Assembly: GCA_012959965.1 (NCBI GenBank)
Contig: DUCF01000036.1
Location: forward strand, 1 to 64,000
DNA length: 64,000 bases
Source: Candidatus Thioglobus sp.
GTDB lineage: Bacteria > Pseudomonadota > Gammaproteobacteria > PS1 > Pseudothioglobaceae
Reading direction: 5' to 3'
In this document: positions 52,499 to 60,850 of the stretch, piece after piece
Position numbering within the stretch: the first letter of the stretch is position 1
Layout: each line of letters begins with the position of its first letter
The notes under the pieces: generated by a model
Told to the model about the DNA's origin: nothing
Database searches by the model: none
What the model saw: the letters and a program-made list of their open reading frames with translations, nothing else
Made by a program: the position numbers and the translations under genes

Positions 52499-53626
52499 TT
52501 AGATGTCTTTCAATGAGTCAATAATCAATGATTGAAAATGATGAACCCCGTGTTCGCTAAGATGTGTTCTGTCCTTGTCAACGACAAACCTTCCTTGATT
52601 ATATGCCAAAGAATTAAGGCCTTTTTGCACACTTTCACATAGGCCAATATCTTCCGGCTGTAGCACCTCATCTAAATACTTAATAGCCTCAGCAGAGGAT
52701 TGATTTGGCTCTTCGCCCAAACCATGCCAATCTAATGTTTCTATGCAGTTATCAATACCGTCAGGATGCATTTGGAGCATACTAATATTGGACTCGCCTG
52801 GCATCACCCAAATTGTTAGATTAGGCCAAACAAACCATGCAGCATAGCCAAAAGTTTGCCCACCCTCAAAGTGATAAGCGGCACTGCTCTGATTGCTCGG
52901 TTTGTGTGAAATATGACTGGAGTAAAGCTTATAAGTTTTCGTTTCATAACTTGGCATATCAACTAAATCAACAAAATCGTGGTGTGCTGGGTGACAATGA
53001 TAGCACTCTAGAAAGTTATCTATTAACACCTTCCAATTGGCTTTGACACTGTAATTGGTCTGGAACTGACATTGCACTTTATCCACATCGGGTGTGTACG
53101 ATAGAATTTCCTCAGATAGGCCGTCATACAATTCTGTCATAGGCTTTGCGTCTAAATCAAGATTTACAAACAAAAAGCCTAAAAAGCTCTCCACCAAGAC
53201 AGGTTTCAGATTGAAATAGGATGAATCAAAATCCTCCATGTCTTGAGTGTTTCTTGCACCTAAGAATTCTCCCTTATTACTATAACACCAAGCGTGGTAC
53301 GGACAAACAATTGCTGGCGTATTGCCACTACCAGTCAACAACTGGTGTCCTCGATGAGCGCATACGTTATAAAAACCTCGAATCTCTGAATCGGATTCTT
53401 TAATAAGTACAATTTCTTGGCCATGAATAGAGCAGCAATAATAATCACCAGATTTGGATAAGTGTGATTGATGCGCAACATAAATCCAGTTACTCCAAAA
53501 AATATCCTTCTTTTCTTTGTCGGCAATTAGTGGGTCAATGTAGTATCGTGCAGCCATTGTGTAAGATTGAATCGGGTCGTTAGAAAATGGCATTTCCATA
53601 GGTTTTAACTCAATTGTGCTAGACAT
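52499..53626 (-). CDS. Rieske 2Fe-2S oxygenase alpha subunit, carnitine/stachydrine-type
   Basis: The 375-residue protein has Rieske ligands Cys89 and His91 (VCAHRGHQLL) and Cys108 and His111 (VCPYHAWCYS). The mononuclear site is DNFLECYHCHPAHHDF with Glu207 bridging and His210 and His215. The Glu at this position is the hallmark of quaternary-ammonium oxygenases such as CntA. It is divergent from the TetR-type regulator, with a strong promoter between them and TAGGAG before its start. A substrate with a trimethylammonium or related onium group is likely. Confidence 0.87.
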   Translation of the reverse strand: MSSTIELKPMEMPFSNDPIQSYTMAARYYIDPLIADKEKKDIFWSNWIYVAHQSHLSKSGDYYCCSIHGQEIVLIKESDSEIRGFYNVCAHRGHQLLTGSGNTPAIVCPYHAWCYSNKGEFLGARNTQDMEDFDSSYFNLKPVLVESFLGFLFVNLDLDAKPMTELYDGLSEEILSYTPDVDKVQCQFQTNYSVKANWKVLIDNFLECYHCHPAHHDFVDLVDMPSYETKTYKLYSSHISHKPSNQSSAAYHFEGGQTFGYAAWFVWPNLTIWVMPGESNISMLQMHPDGIDNCIETLDWHGLGEEPNQSSAEAIKYLDEVLQPEDIGLCESVQKGLNSLAYNQGRFVVDKDRTHLSEHGVHHFQSLIIDSLKDI

Positions 53627-53653
53627 ATTTACTCCTATTAGTTAATTTTCATA

Positions 53654-53695
53654 GTTGAAAGTTTACTGTTGAAGTATAATGTTGTCAAGGTTGAA
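53654..53695. promoter_or_regulatory. Divergent control region with three GTTGAA copies
   Basis: GTTGAA occurs at 53654-53659, 53668-53673 and 53690-53695. The copies flank or cover the promoter of the Rieske gene and a TATAAT (53675-53680) facing the tetR-type gene. They are candidate regulator contacts. Confidence 0.4.
53660..53688 (-). promoter_or_regulatory. sigma70-type promoter of the Rieske gene at 52499
   Basis: On the minus strand TTGACA (53683-53688) is separated by exactly 17 bases from TAAACT (53660-53665). The leader to the ATG at 53626 is about 27 nt. Confidence 0.65.
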
Positions 53696-53711
53696 AATCA
53701 ATTATTAATTT

Positions 53712-54299
53712 ATGGCAAGACCATCAGTAAAAAAAGAGCGTCACAAAGTTATCATGCTTGCATTTGCACAATGCATCGCTGAAAAGGGTTTGGATGCTAC
53801 AAGTTTGGACGATATAGCTCGAAAAGTTCAAATGCATAGAAGTCTTGTGCGTCACTTCTCTGGTAACCGTGCCGATCTAATATGCCAAGTTACTGACTTT
53901 ATCTCTAGCGAATTCGAGAGCATGTGGGTGGCACAAAAAGACCAAAACAAAGACGATAAAAGCGATGAGTGGCTACTGAAAACTCTCTTCAAAAACACTC
54001 CGGATAAAGAATACCAAGAACTTCTACCTGCTTTCTACTCACTTCTAGCTGTCGCTCATCGATATCCAGTGGTTAGTGAAAGATTAAAGCAGTGTTTTAA
54101 TTTTTACGTTGATGGAATAACCAATGAGCTTGTATTACGGCACCCACTTTCAACTGAAGAAGAGTGTAGAGAAATATCCACAGGTGTGGTCGGAATATAT
54201 TTTAACTGGGACAGCTTAAGAGGCTTGAATCTGGGTCAAGGAGTATCAAGTATCAACAGGAGAATTGTCAGAAAATTAATATCGATTCTTGATACCTAG
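53712..54299 (+). CDS. TetR/AcrR-family transcriptional regulator
   Basis: The N-terminal helix-turn-helix (GLDATSLDDIARKVQMHRSL, residues ~27-46, followed by VRHFSG) is TetR-like and close in style to BetI, the choline/betaine repressor. The C-terminal ligand domain is all-helical; 195 residues in total. It is divergent from the Rieske gene at 52499 and probably represses it. No ribosome site is seen before the ATG. The substrate or its product is the likely ligand. Confidence 0.88.
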   Translation: MARPSVKKERHKVIMLAFAQCIAEKGLDATSLDDIARKVQMHRSLVRHFSGNRADLICQVTDFISSEFESMWVAQKDQNKDDKSDEWLLKTLFKNTPDKEYQELLPAFYSLLAVAHRYPVVSERLKQCFNFYVDGITNELVLRHPLSTEEECREISTGVVGIYFNWDSLRGLNLGQGVSSINRRIVRKLISILDT

Positions 54300-54364
54300 A
54301 GAACCCATGTGACACACATTTACTTATCTAACAAGATTACATTTTCACCTGCCTTTCTATTTAA

Positions 54365-54450
54365 TAAAATAGTTTACTTAATTTATAATTGATTGCGTCC
54401 CTGTCACACAATCCTGATTTATGAATTATCAAATCGTTCGCTCTAAACGC
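54365..54450 (+). promoter_or_regulatory. Promoter and start of the DUF45 gene (intact copy C of the repeat)
   Basis: TATAAT (54384-54389) lies about 31 bases before the ATG at 54421. The block from 54365 through the first ten codons is the source of decayed copies A (47304) and B (52360). Confidence 0.6.
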
Positions 54451-55077
54451 AAAACATTGAGCTTACAAATCAATCAAGAGGCGAAACTGGTCATTCGTGC
54501 ACCACAACGCCTCTCGGAAAAGGACATTCAAGAATTTGTTATTGAAAAATCAAGCTGGATTGAGAGAAAACAACAGCAAGTCAAATCTCAACTTTGCGAA
54601 AAGTACCAGTTTGAAGAGGAGGAGATGTTTCTCTATTTAGGCAATAATTACCCTTTAACCATTGCTAGAGATAAATACGCTCTTTCATTTAATGGTGAAG
54701 CCTTTGAATTAGGCACTGATCACGGCGAAGCGTCGGCTATTTTTAAGGGGTGGTACAAGCAAAAATTTAGAGAGATTGCACTACCTCGAATTGACTACTT
54801 TGCCAATCGACACAATCTTAAATTTAATGATGTTCGACTTAAGGCGCAAAAAACCCTATGGGGCTCTTGCTCAAACAATAACAATTTAAATTTTAATTAC
54901 TTACTGATAATGGCACCAATGAACGTCATTGATTACGTCATTGTTCATGAGTTGTCACATACGATTCACAAGAATCATTCGAGTGATTTTTGGAGACTGG
55001 TTGAAGCCATTCTGCCAGAATATAAATCGGCAAAGAAGTGGCTAAAAGATAATGGCCACAAACTGAAACGTCTGTAG
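54421..55077 (+). CDS. YgjP-type DUF45 metallopeptidase
   Basis: The 218-residue protein has the DUF45/SprT-like zinc motif VHELSHTIHKNHSSDFW with His176, Glu177, His180 and His186. It is preceded by the conserved TLWGSCSNNNNLNFNYLLI (in part). The N-terminal domain contains KLVIRAPQRLSEKDIQEFV and ERKQQQV, both characteristic. The cellular role is unknown. Its promoter and first codons are duplicated twice in decayed form to the left, which places the edge of the accessory region at this gene. Confidence 0.88.
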   Translation: MNYQIVRSKRKTLSLQINQEAKLVIRAPQRLSEKDIQEFVIEKSSWIERKQQQVKSQLCEKYQFEEEEMFLYLGNNYPLTIARDKYALSFNGEAFELGTDHGEASAIFKGWYKQKFREIALPRIDYFANRHNLKFNDVRLKAQKTLWGSCSNNNNLNFNYLLIMAPMNVIDYVIVHELSHTIHKNHSSDFWRLVEAILPEYKSAKKWLKDNGHKLKRL

Positions 55078-55092
55078 CCCTTATCTAGGGCT
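55076..55092 (+). terminator. Weak hairpin after the DUF45 gene
   Basis: AGCCCT-TATCT-AGGGCT overlaps the stop codon. No clear T-run follows, so it is only a possible terminator between two convergent genes. Confidence 0.3.
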
Positions 55093-55120
55093 CATTGTTA
55101 AGGACAATAAGCGAAAGTAT

Positions 55121-55447
55121 TTATGCGTTAAACTTCTCGACAGCCTCTGCCATTGCTGCTTTCAATGTGCCCATCTCGGCCATTTCGATAATAATATCAC
55201 CACCACCAACAAGCTCTGAATTGAAGTAAATTTGCGGGAAAGTTGGCCAATCGGCAAACTCTGGGAGATGCTGGAAAACTTCTTGATCTTCAAAGATGTT
55301 CACAAAGGCGAATTCAACTTCAGTTTCAGCTAACGTTTGTGATGCTCGCGCTGAGAAACCACACTGTGGAAACTGTGGTGTTCCTTTCATATAGATCACG
55401 ATAGGTGAACTGTCCACTTGTTTTTGAATTTTTTCTAATACGTTCAT
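55121..55447 (-). CDS. grxD: Monothiol glutaredoxin (Grx4 type)
   Basis: The CGFS active site (PQCGFSARA, Cys29) identifies the monothiol class, which binds a 2Fe-2S cluster with glutathione and works in Fe-S trafficking. The glutathione-binding WPTFPQIYFNSELVGGGDI (in part) follows. It is 108 residues long. Together with NfuA at 9.7 kb it is the Fe-S carrier content of this window. Confidence 0.96.
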   Translation of the reverse strand: MNVLEKIQKQVDSSPIVIYMKGTPQFPQCGFSARASQTLAETEVEFAFVNIFEDQEVFQHLPEFADWPTFPQIYFNSELVGGGDIIIEMAEMGTLKAAMAEAVEKFNA

Positions 55448-55504
55448 TTTTTACTCCAAATATTTATTGCCGACTATTTCAGTCTAGTATTTAACCAATA
55501 GCCA

Positions 55505-56098
55505 CTATTGTTGTTTAATGGCTTGTGAAATTGTGTATTTCTGTCCTTGTTTTAACTTTTTATAATTACCAAAAACAGATTTAAAATTGTTTTTAATAAA
55601 GTCTCTAAGGCCGTTGATGGTGACAAAGGTTATTGTACCGCCAGGCTTGAGTGCGTCGAGTGCATCATAGAGCATGATAGACAACTGCTCCCGACCCACT
55701 TTAGCAGGCACATTAGAGATGATTTGATCAAATTTAACATCGCTTGGAACTTGTGCAAACGCGTCAGAAAGGTAAGCCCTTGCGTTTGGTAATTTGTTTA
55801 GCTTTGCGTTAATGTTCGAGAGCTCGACCGCAACAAAATCTTTATCAATCATGTGCACTTCGCCATCGACACAATACTTTGCAAGAGCAAGACCAATAGG
55901 ACCATAACCGCAACCCAAATCTAGGCAAACATCACTCGGTTCAGCGCTTATGTACTTCATCAACAACAAAGTGCCGTCATCGATTGCTCTGGGGCTAAAA
56001 ACTCCCCAACGGGTATTAAAACGAATTTCATTATCCAGAAGATTGGCGCTAAATTTTAAGTCTTTTTTAAGGTTGGGTATATCGCCTCTCTGAAACAT
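55505..56098 (-). CDS. Class I SAM methyltransferase, RsmC-like
   Basis: The 197 residues correspond to the C-terminal catalytic half of RsmC or to YbxB-type proteins: RWGVFSPRAIDDGT, the SAM-binding DLGCGYGPIGLAL, and the acidic MIDKDFVAVE. The usual catalytic NPPF motif reads ISNVPAKVG, so the Asn and the second Pro remain but the first Pro is Val. Methylation of rRNA guanine is the expected role, but the altered motif leaves that open. Its start overlaps the trhO stop by one base. Confidence 0.8.
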   Translation of the reverse strand: MFQRGDIPNLKKDLKFSANLLDNEIRFNTRWGVFSPRAIDDGTLLLMKYISAEPSDVCLDLGCGYGPIGLALAKYCVDGEVHMIDKDFVAVELSNINAKLNKLPNARAYLSDAFAQVPSDVKFDQIISNVPAKVGREQLSIMLYDALDALKPGGTITFVTINGLRDFIKNNFKSVFGNYKKLKQGQKYTISQAIKQQ

Positions 56099-57048
56099 TA
56101 GGCTTTATTCTTATTCTTAGATTTTTTATTCAACACCTGAGTGGCGTCATCACCAATATGCGCTTCACCACGTGCACTGGCGAGCTGCATTTGCTTTTCT
56201 CTCTCACGGTAACGACTCACTTGATCGTCATCCTTGGTACCAAAACATCGTGGACAAGAAACGCCTTTTTCGTAGTGCTCATGGCCTTTATCTGCATCAG
56301 TAATTGGGTATCTGCAAGCGTGGCATTGATCATACTGTCCTCGCTCTAAATTGTGTTTAACGGCTACTCTATCATCAAAAACAAAACATTCGCCATTCCA
56401 CAGACTGTCTTGCTCGTCAACTTCTTCGAGATATTTTAAAATACCACCATGCAAATGGTAAACGTCTTCAAAGCCTTGAGATTTTAAATAGGCAGTGGAT
56501 TTTTCGCAACGAATGCCACCGGTACAAAACATCGCCACTTTTTTGTCGCGATATTGTTCTAAATTCTCTTTCGTGTAATTTGGAAATTCACGGAACGACT
56601 CAGTGTTCGGATTAATCGCCCCTTTAAAACTGCCGATTTCATATTCGTAATTATTGCGAGTATCTATCAAAACAACATCTGGATCGCTAATGAGAGCATT
56701 CCACTCACTCGGCGCAACATAAGTACCAACCGAAAAAGTTGGATCAATATCCACAACACCCAAAGTAACAATTTCCTTTTTAAGCTTTACTTTAAGCCTT
56801 TTGAACGGCATCTCCTCACTGTAAGAGAGTTTATGATCAATCGCACCCAGTCTTTCGTCTGCTGCGAGAAAAGCCAAAATCTTCTCAATAGCCGGCTGGG
56901 AACCGCAAATCGTACCATTAATACCCTCTCTCGCAAGCAAGATAGTGCCTCTCGCATCAACAGAAGCCATGCAGTCTTTTAAAGGCTGTTGCATTTTCTC
57001 GAAATCATCGAGTCGGGTAAACTTATAAAGGGCGCAAATTGTAATCAT
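56098..57048 (-). CDS. trhO: tRNA uridine(34) hydroxylase, rhodanese family
   Basis: TrhO (YceA) hydroxylates wobble uridine 34 of certain tRNAs to ho5U. The N-terminal acylphosphatase-like domain ([11 protein letters not shown]) is followed by a rhodanese domain with the active-site Cys175 in [12 protein letters not shown]. The C-terminal part holds [21 protein letters not shown] (in part) and CPRC Cys pairs and a Lys/Asn-rich tail. Its 316 residues fit the family, and it is co-directional with the RsmC-like gene. Confidence 0.92.
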   Translation of the reverse strand: MITICALYKFTRLDDFEKMQQPLKDCMASVDARGTILLAREGINGTICGSQPAIEKILAFLAADERLGAIDHKLSYSEEMPFKRLKVKLKKEIVTLGVVDIDPTFSVGTYVAPSEWNALISDPDVVLIDTRNNYEYEIGSFKGAINPNTESFREFPNYTKENLEQYRDKKVAMFCTGGIRCEKSTAYLKSQGFEDVYHLHGGILKYLEEVDEQDSLWNGECFVFDDRVAVKHNLERGQYDQCHACRYPITDADKGHEHYEKGVSCPRCFGTKDDDQVSRYREREKQMQLASARGEAHIGDDATQVLNKKSKNKNKA

Positions 57049-57213
57049 AATAAAGAGAGAATTATTTCAGCGCTCATTTTACTAGCGAAGGATAATTATA
57101 TCAACTATTACATTTTTCTCTAAATATTCAATTCCTAGATGATTGTCACTAAATGCGACAAGTGTATAATAGTTTCTTTTGCTTGCAAAGCGCCACCTAC
57201 CCAGCAATTTTAG

Positions 57214-59019
57214 ATGCTATCAGACATTCAAACCCCCAGTGATATTAAGCAACTTGATTTTGATCAATTGCAACAACTTGCGGATGAAATTCGAGAATTT
57301 CTCATTGAAAGCATCAACAAGACGGGTGGTCATCTCGGCTCCAATTTAGGCACGATTGAATTAACTTTAGCACTGCATTATGTTTTCAATACGCCTGAGG
57401 ATAGTTTTGTTTGGGATGTAGGCCACCAAGCTTACGCCCATAAGGTTCTCACCGGCAGAAAAGAGATGATGTCGACTCTCAGACAAAAAGACGGCCTATC
57501 TGGCTTTACCAAAAGAAGTGAAAGTGAGCACGATGCATTTGGCGCGGGTCATTCGTCAACCTCTATTAGTGCGGCACTTGGTTTTGCCCTCGCTAACAAG
57601 ATTAATATAAAAAACAACACTGCAATTGCCATTATTGGAGACGGCGCCCTGACCGGTGGCATGGCTTTTGAAGCAATGAATCATGCGGGTGATGCGGACG
57701 CCAACTTACTCATTGTTCTAAATGATAACGACATGTCCATTTCCAAAAATGTCGGCGCTTTAAACAAATACCTAACGCGTCTCATTTCTGGAAAAGTGTA
57801 TTCGACAATGAAGTCAACCTCTCTCAATCTTCTTAAGGGCTTACCGCGTTTGCAAGAGTTTGCCAAGCGCTCTGAGGAGCACCTCAAGGGAATGATTTTG
57901 CCAGGGACACTTTTTGAAGAACTGGGGATTGATTATTTTGGCCCTATTGATGGCCATGACTTACCAACGTTAATTAAAACTCTGCAAAATTTAAAGAATC
58001 AACCCAAGCCGAGACTTCTGCACATCATCACCACCAAGGGGCGAGGATTGGAGATGGCAGAAAAAGACCCAATCAAGTTTCACGGCATTGCACCACCTTC
58101 GAGTTCGAGCAATTCTTTTCCAAGCTACTCTCAAGTATTTGGGCGCTGGTTGTGTGACAAAGCGGCAAGCAGTGATCGATTAGTCGCAATAACGCCAGCA
58201 ATGTGTGAAGGCTCTGGCATGGTTGAATTTTCAACAAGTTATCCGGAGCGTTATTTTGACGTTGCTATTGCCGAACAACACGCGGTGACTTTGGCAGGTG
58301 GAATGGCAATTCAAGGCCTCAAGCCAGTGGTAGCAATATATTCCACATTTCTACAACGTGGCTACGATCAATTTATTCACGACATTGCGTTGCAAAACTT
58401 AAACGTTATTTTTGCCATTGATCGTGCAGGCTTAGTCGGCGCTGACGGCTCAACACACGCCGGTGTATTTGATTTAAGCTTCTTGCGATGCATCCCAAAT
58501 GTTGTCATTATGGCACCCAGCTCATCACTGGAAATGTACGAGCAATTGAATACCGCCTACTCACTTGACGGCCCAGTTTGTATTCGATTCCCTCGCGGAA
58601 AATCCGAAATTGAAAGCTATGTTACTGATACAATACAAGAAATAGGCAAAGCAAATGTTGTTAGAGAAGGTTTTGATGTGGCTATTTTGTCATTTGGCAC
58701 AACGCTTTCTCAAGCACTCAAGGCCGGAGAAATTTTAGACGCTACGGTTGTTGATATGCGGTTTGTCAAACCACTGGATAAGGAGCTTATCAGTGAGTTG
58801 GCAAAATCTCACAAAAAGCTTATCTCTATCGAGGATAACGTCGTATCAGGTGGCGCTGGAAGTGCGGTTGCTGAGTTTATCCATAGCACTCAGCTAAATA
58901 TCGCTCTCAATATTATTGGCCTACCAGATGAGTTTGGCGAGCACGGCTCTCAAGAAGAGTTATACGAACTGTACGGCTTAACTACTGACAATATTGTCAA
59001 ATGTGCAAGAGGTGAATGA
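57214..59019 (+). CDS. dxs: 1-deoxy-D-xylulose-5-phosphate synthase
   Basis: Dxs starts the MEP isoprenoid pathway from pyruvate and glyceraldehyde 3-phosphate, using thiamine diphosphate. Motifs are GHLGSNLGTIELTLALHYVF (in part), VWDVGHQAY, GAGHSSTSISAALG, IGDGALTGGMAFEA and FDVAIAEQHAVTLAGG with the catalytic Glu. There are 601 residues. The DUF2062 start overlaps its stop by ATGA. IspG of the same pathway is encoded convergently 0.5 kb away. Confidence 0.97.
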   Translation: MLSDIQTPSDIKQLDFDQLQQLADEIREFLIESINKTGGHLGSNLGTIELTLALHYVFNTPEDSFVWDVGHQAYAHKVLTGRKEMMSTLRQKDGLSGFTKRSESEHDAFGAGHSSTSISAALGFALANKINIKNNTAIAIIGDGALTGGMAFEAMNHAGDADANLLIVLNDNDMSISKNVGALNKYLTRLISGKVYSTMKSTSLNLLKGLPRLQEFAKRSEEHLKGMILPGTLFEELGIDYFGPIDGHDLPTLIKTLQNLKNQPKPRLLHIITTKGRGLEMAEKDPIKFHGIAPPSSSSNSFPSYSQVFGRWLCDKAASSDRLVAITPAMCEGSGMVEFSTSYPERYFDVAIAEQHAVTLAGGMAIQGLKPVVAIYSTFLQRGYDQFIHDIALQNLNVIFAIDRAGLVGADGSTHAGVFDLSFLRCIPNVVIMAPSSSLEMYEQLNTAYSLDGPVCIRFPRGKSEIESYVTDTIQEIGKANVVREGFDVAILSFGTTLSQALKAGEILDATVVDMRFVKPLDKELISELAKSHKKLISIEDNVVSGGAGSAVAEFIHSTQLNIALNIIGLPDEFGEHGSQEELYELYGLTTDNIVKCARGE

Positions 59020-59528
59020 AACAGTTTTTAAATAAATTAAAACAACACGCGCCACACCGGTCAAAAGTTAACTTTGGTTGGCTGGATAAACACCTGCACG
59101 ACCCCTGCCTGTGGAACTGGAACAGGAAATCAATCTCGAAAGCCTTTGCTGTTGGTCTTTTCTGCGCCTTTCTACCGATTCCTTTCCAAATGGTGGTGGC
59201 AGCCGGCCTAGCGGTTGCTTTTTCCGCCAACATCTTACTTTCAATCAGCCTTGTATGGGTCACCAACCCTATCACCATGGGGCCGATCTTCTACTTTACT
59301 TACAAGTTAGGTTGTATTATTCTGGATACTCGAATTGATCCATACTTTTCATTTTCTTGGGCTTATCTACGTGAAGTATTAAGCTCTGGATTGCCGGCGC
59401 TATTAGTGGGCTCTTTGATAGCGGCCTCCCTAAGTGCTATCATTGGCTATTCAGCCATCCAATGGCTGTATCGTCACAGGGTGGGCAAGCGTATTAAGCG
59501 CTGGAAGCGTCAGCGATTTGACGCCTAA
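59016..59528 (+). CDS. DUF2062 membrane protein
   Basis: The 170-residue protein has [20 protein letters not shown] and [19 protein letters not shown], then [20 protein letters not shown], which are the DUF2062 signature. Two or three transmembrane helices are followed by a basic tail ([11 protein letters not shown]). The function is unknown. Its 3' end overlaps ispG on the other strand by 35 bp. It is translated after dxs by an ATGA overlap. Confidence 0.88.
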   Translation: MKQFLNKLKQHAPHRSKVNFGWLDKHLHDPCLWNWNRKSISKAFAVGLFCAFLPIPFQMVVAAGLAVAFSANILLSISLVWVTNPITMGPIFYFTYKLGCIILDTRIDPYFSFSWAYLREVLSSGLPALLVGSLIAASLSAIIGYSAIQWLYRHRVGKRIKRWKRQRFDA

Positions 59529-60579
59529 TATTAGCCTCTAACGTATCAACCAATGACTGATTGTCCACCTTACTGTGAGTTTGACCATTCACATAAAGCA
59601 GGTTTGGCGCACCACCAGTAACACCTACGGTTACCTCTTTAGCCTCACCTGGGCCGTTAACAACACAACCAATCACAGCCACATCAATCGGATGAGTAAC
59701 ATCCTCTAAGCGCGCCTCCAATTCATTAACAACCGAAATCACATCAAATTTTTGCCTTGAACACGAAGGACAAGCGATCAAATTTACGCCTTTTTGTCTA
59801 AGGTGGAGCGATTTGAGAATATCAAAACCCACCTTAACCTCATCAACCGGGTCGGAAGCAAGGGAGACTCTAATCGTGTCACCAATGCCTTCACTAAGCA
59901 ACAAACCAAGCCCGATAGAAGATTTAACCGCACCGGAGCGAAACGAGCCCGCTTCGGTAATACCGAGATGCAGTGGATTATCAATTTGCGAGGCTAGTTG
60001 CTTATAAGCAAAAACCGTCATAAACACTTCAGAGGCTTTTAGGGAGATTTTGTAATTATCAAAATTCAGTCGATCAAGAATATCGATGTGCCTAAAGGCA
60101 GACTCCACCATTGCCTCAGGAGTGGGCTCTGTGTATTTTTTTTGTAAATCTTTCTCCAAAGAACCGGCGTTAACACCCACTCTGATAGGAATATTATGAT
60201 CTTTTGCTGAGGCCACCACTTCTCTAACACGATCTTCTCTGCCAATATTGCCCGGATTAATGCGCAAACAATCGGCACCATATTCGGCTACCTTAAGTGC
60301 GATTTTGTAATCAAAGTGAATGTCGGTAATGAGTGGAATGCTGGCTTGTTTTTTAATTTCCTTAAAGGCTTCAGCGGCCTCCATGGTTGGCACAGAAACC
60401 CTAACAAGATCAGCGCCAGCTTTAGCGATAGCCTCAATTTGGGCGACAGTCGCCTTGACATCACAAGTGTCTGTATTGGTCATGCTTTGCACACTGATTG
60501 GCGCGTCGCCACCAATGGCAACATCGCCAACAAATATTTGTCGCGAGACTCTTCGTTTAATTGTATGAACTGGCTTCAT
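59494..60579 (-). CDS. ispG: 4-hydroxy-3-methylbut-2-enyl-diphosphate synthase
   Basis: IspG (GcpE) is the 4Fe-4S enzyme of the MEP pathway that reductively opens MEcPP. The barrel has [37 protein letters not shown] and the C-terminal cluster Cys in [11 protein letters not shown] and [12 protein letters not shown]. The 361 residues match the bacterial form. It follows the small membrane protein, and the pair lies downstream of rlmN, the usual gammaproteobacterial order. Confidence 0.97.
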   Translation of the reverse strand: MKPVHTIKRRVSRQIFVGDVAIGGDAPISVQSMTNTDTCDVKATVAQIEAIAKAGADLVRVSVPTMEAAEAFKEIKKQASIPLITDIHFDYKIALKVAEYGADCLRINPGNIGREDRVREVVASAKDHNIPIRVGVNAGSLEKDLQKKYTEPTPEAMVESAFRHIDILDRLNFDNYKISLKASEVFMTVFAYKQLASQIDNPLHLGITEAGSFRSGAVKSSIGLGLLLSEGIGDTIRVSLASDPVDEVKVGFDILKSLHLRQKGVNLIACPSCSRQKFDVISVVNELEARLEDVTHPIDVAVIGCVVNGPGEAKEVTVGVTGGAPNLLYVNGQTHSKVDNQSLVDTLEANIRRQIADASSA

Positions 60580-60850
60580 AATTCTCTATTACTTCATCTA
60601 AGTTTTCACTGTTGGCTGGTTCGAATTCCACTGCAACTTCCGGAACACTTTCAATAACGATTATGACTGTCTCCTCTTCACTTTCAGGCGCACTAATAAC
60701 AATCGAAGTGGACTGCATAGGTGAGCTACTATCCATATTATCAAGATAAAACCAGCCACCATAAGACGCTGTCAATATCAATAGCAGCAAAAAAAGCTTA
60801 AGCTTTATACGTTTTTTTCTCTTAGGGTAATAATCAATCCCGTCTAACAT
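60557..60850 (-). CDS. Small membrane protein at the rodZ position
   Basis: The chosen start is the ATG at 60850 with AAGGA just upstream (97 residues); a longer frame from 60907 lies inside rlmN. A basic stretch (KRKKRIKLK) precedes one transmembrane helix ([18 protein letters not shown]) and an acidic periplasmic tail rich in Glu and Ser. In relatives RodZ, a cell-shape protein with an N-terminal HTH and one membrane helix, often lies between rlmN and ispG. This protein keeps the membrane helix but has no HTH, so it may be a reduced RodZ or unrelated. Confidence 0.65.
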   Translation of the reverse strand: MLDGIDYYPKRKKRIKLKLFLLLLILTASYGGWFYLDNMDSSSPMQSTSIVISAPESEEETVIIVIESVPEVAVEFEPANSENLDEVIENYEASSYN

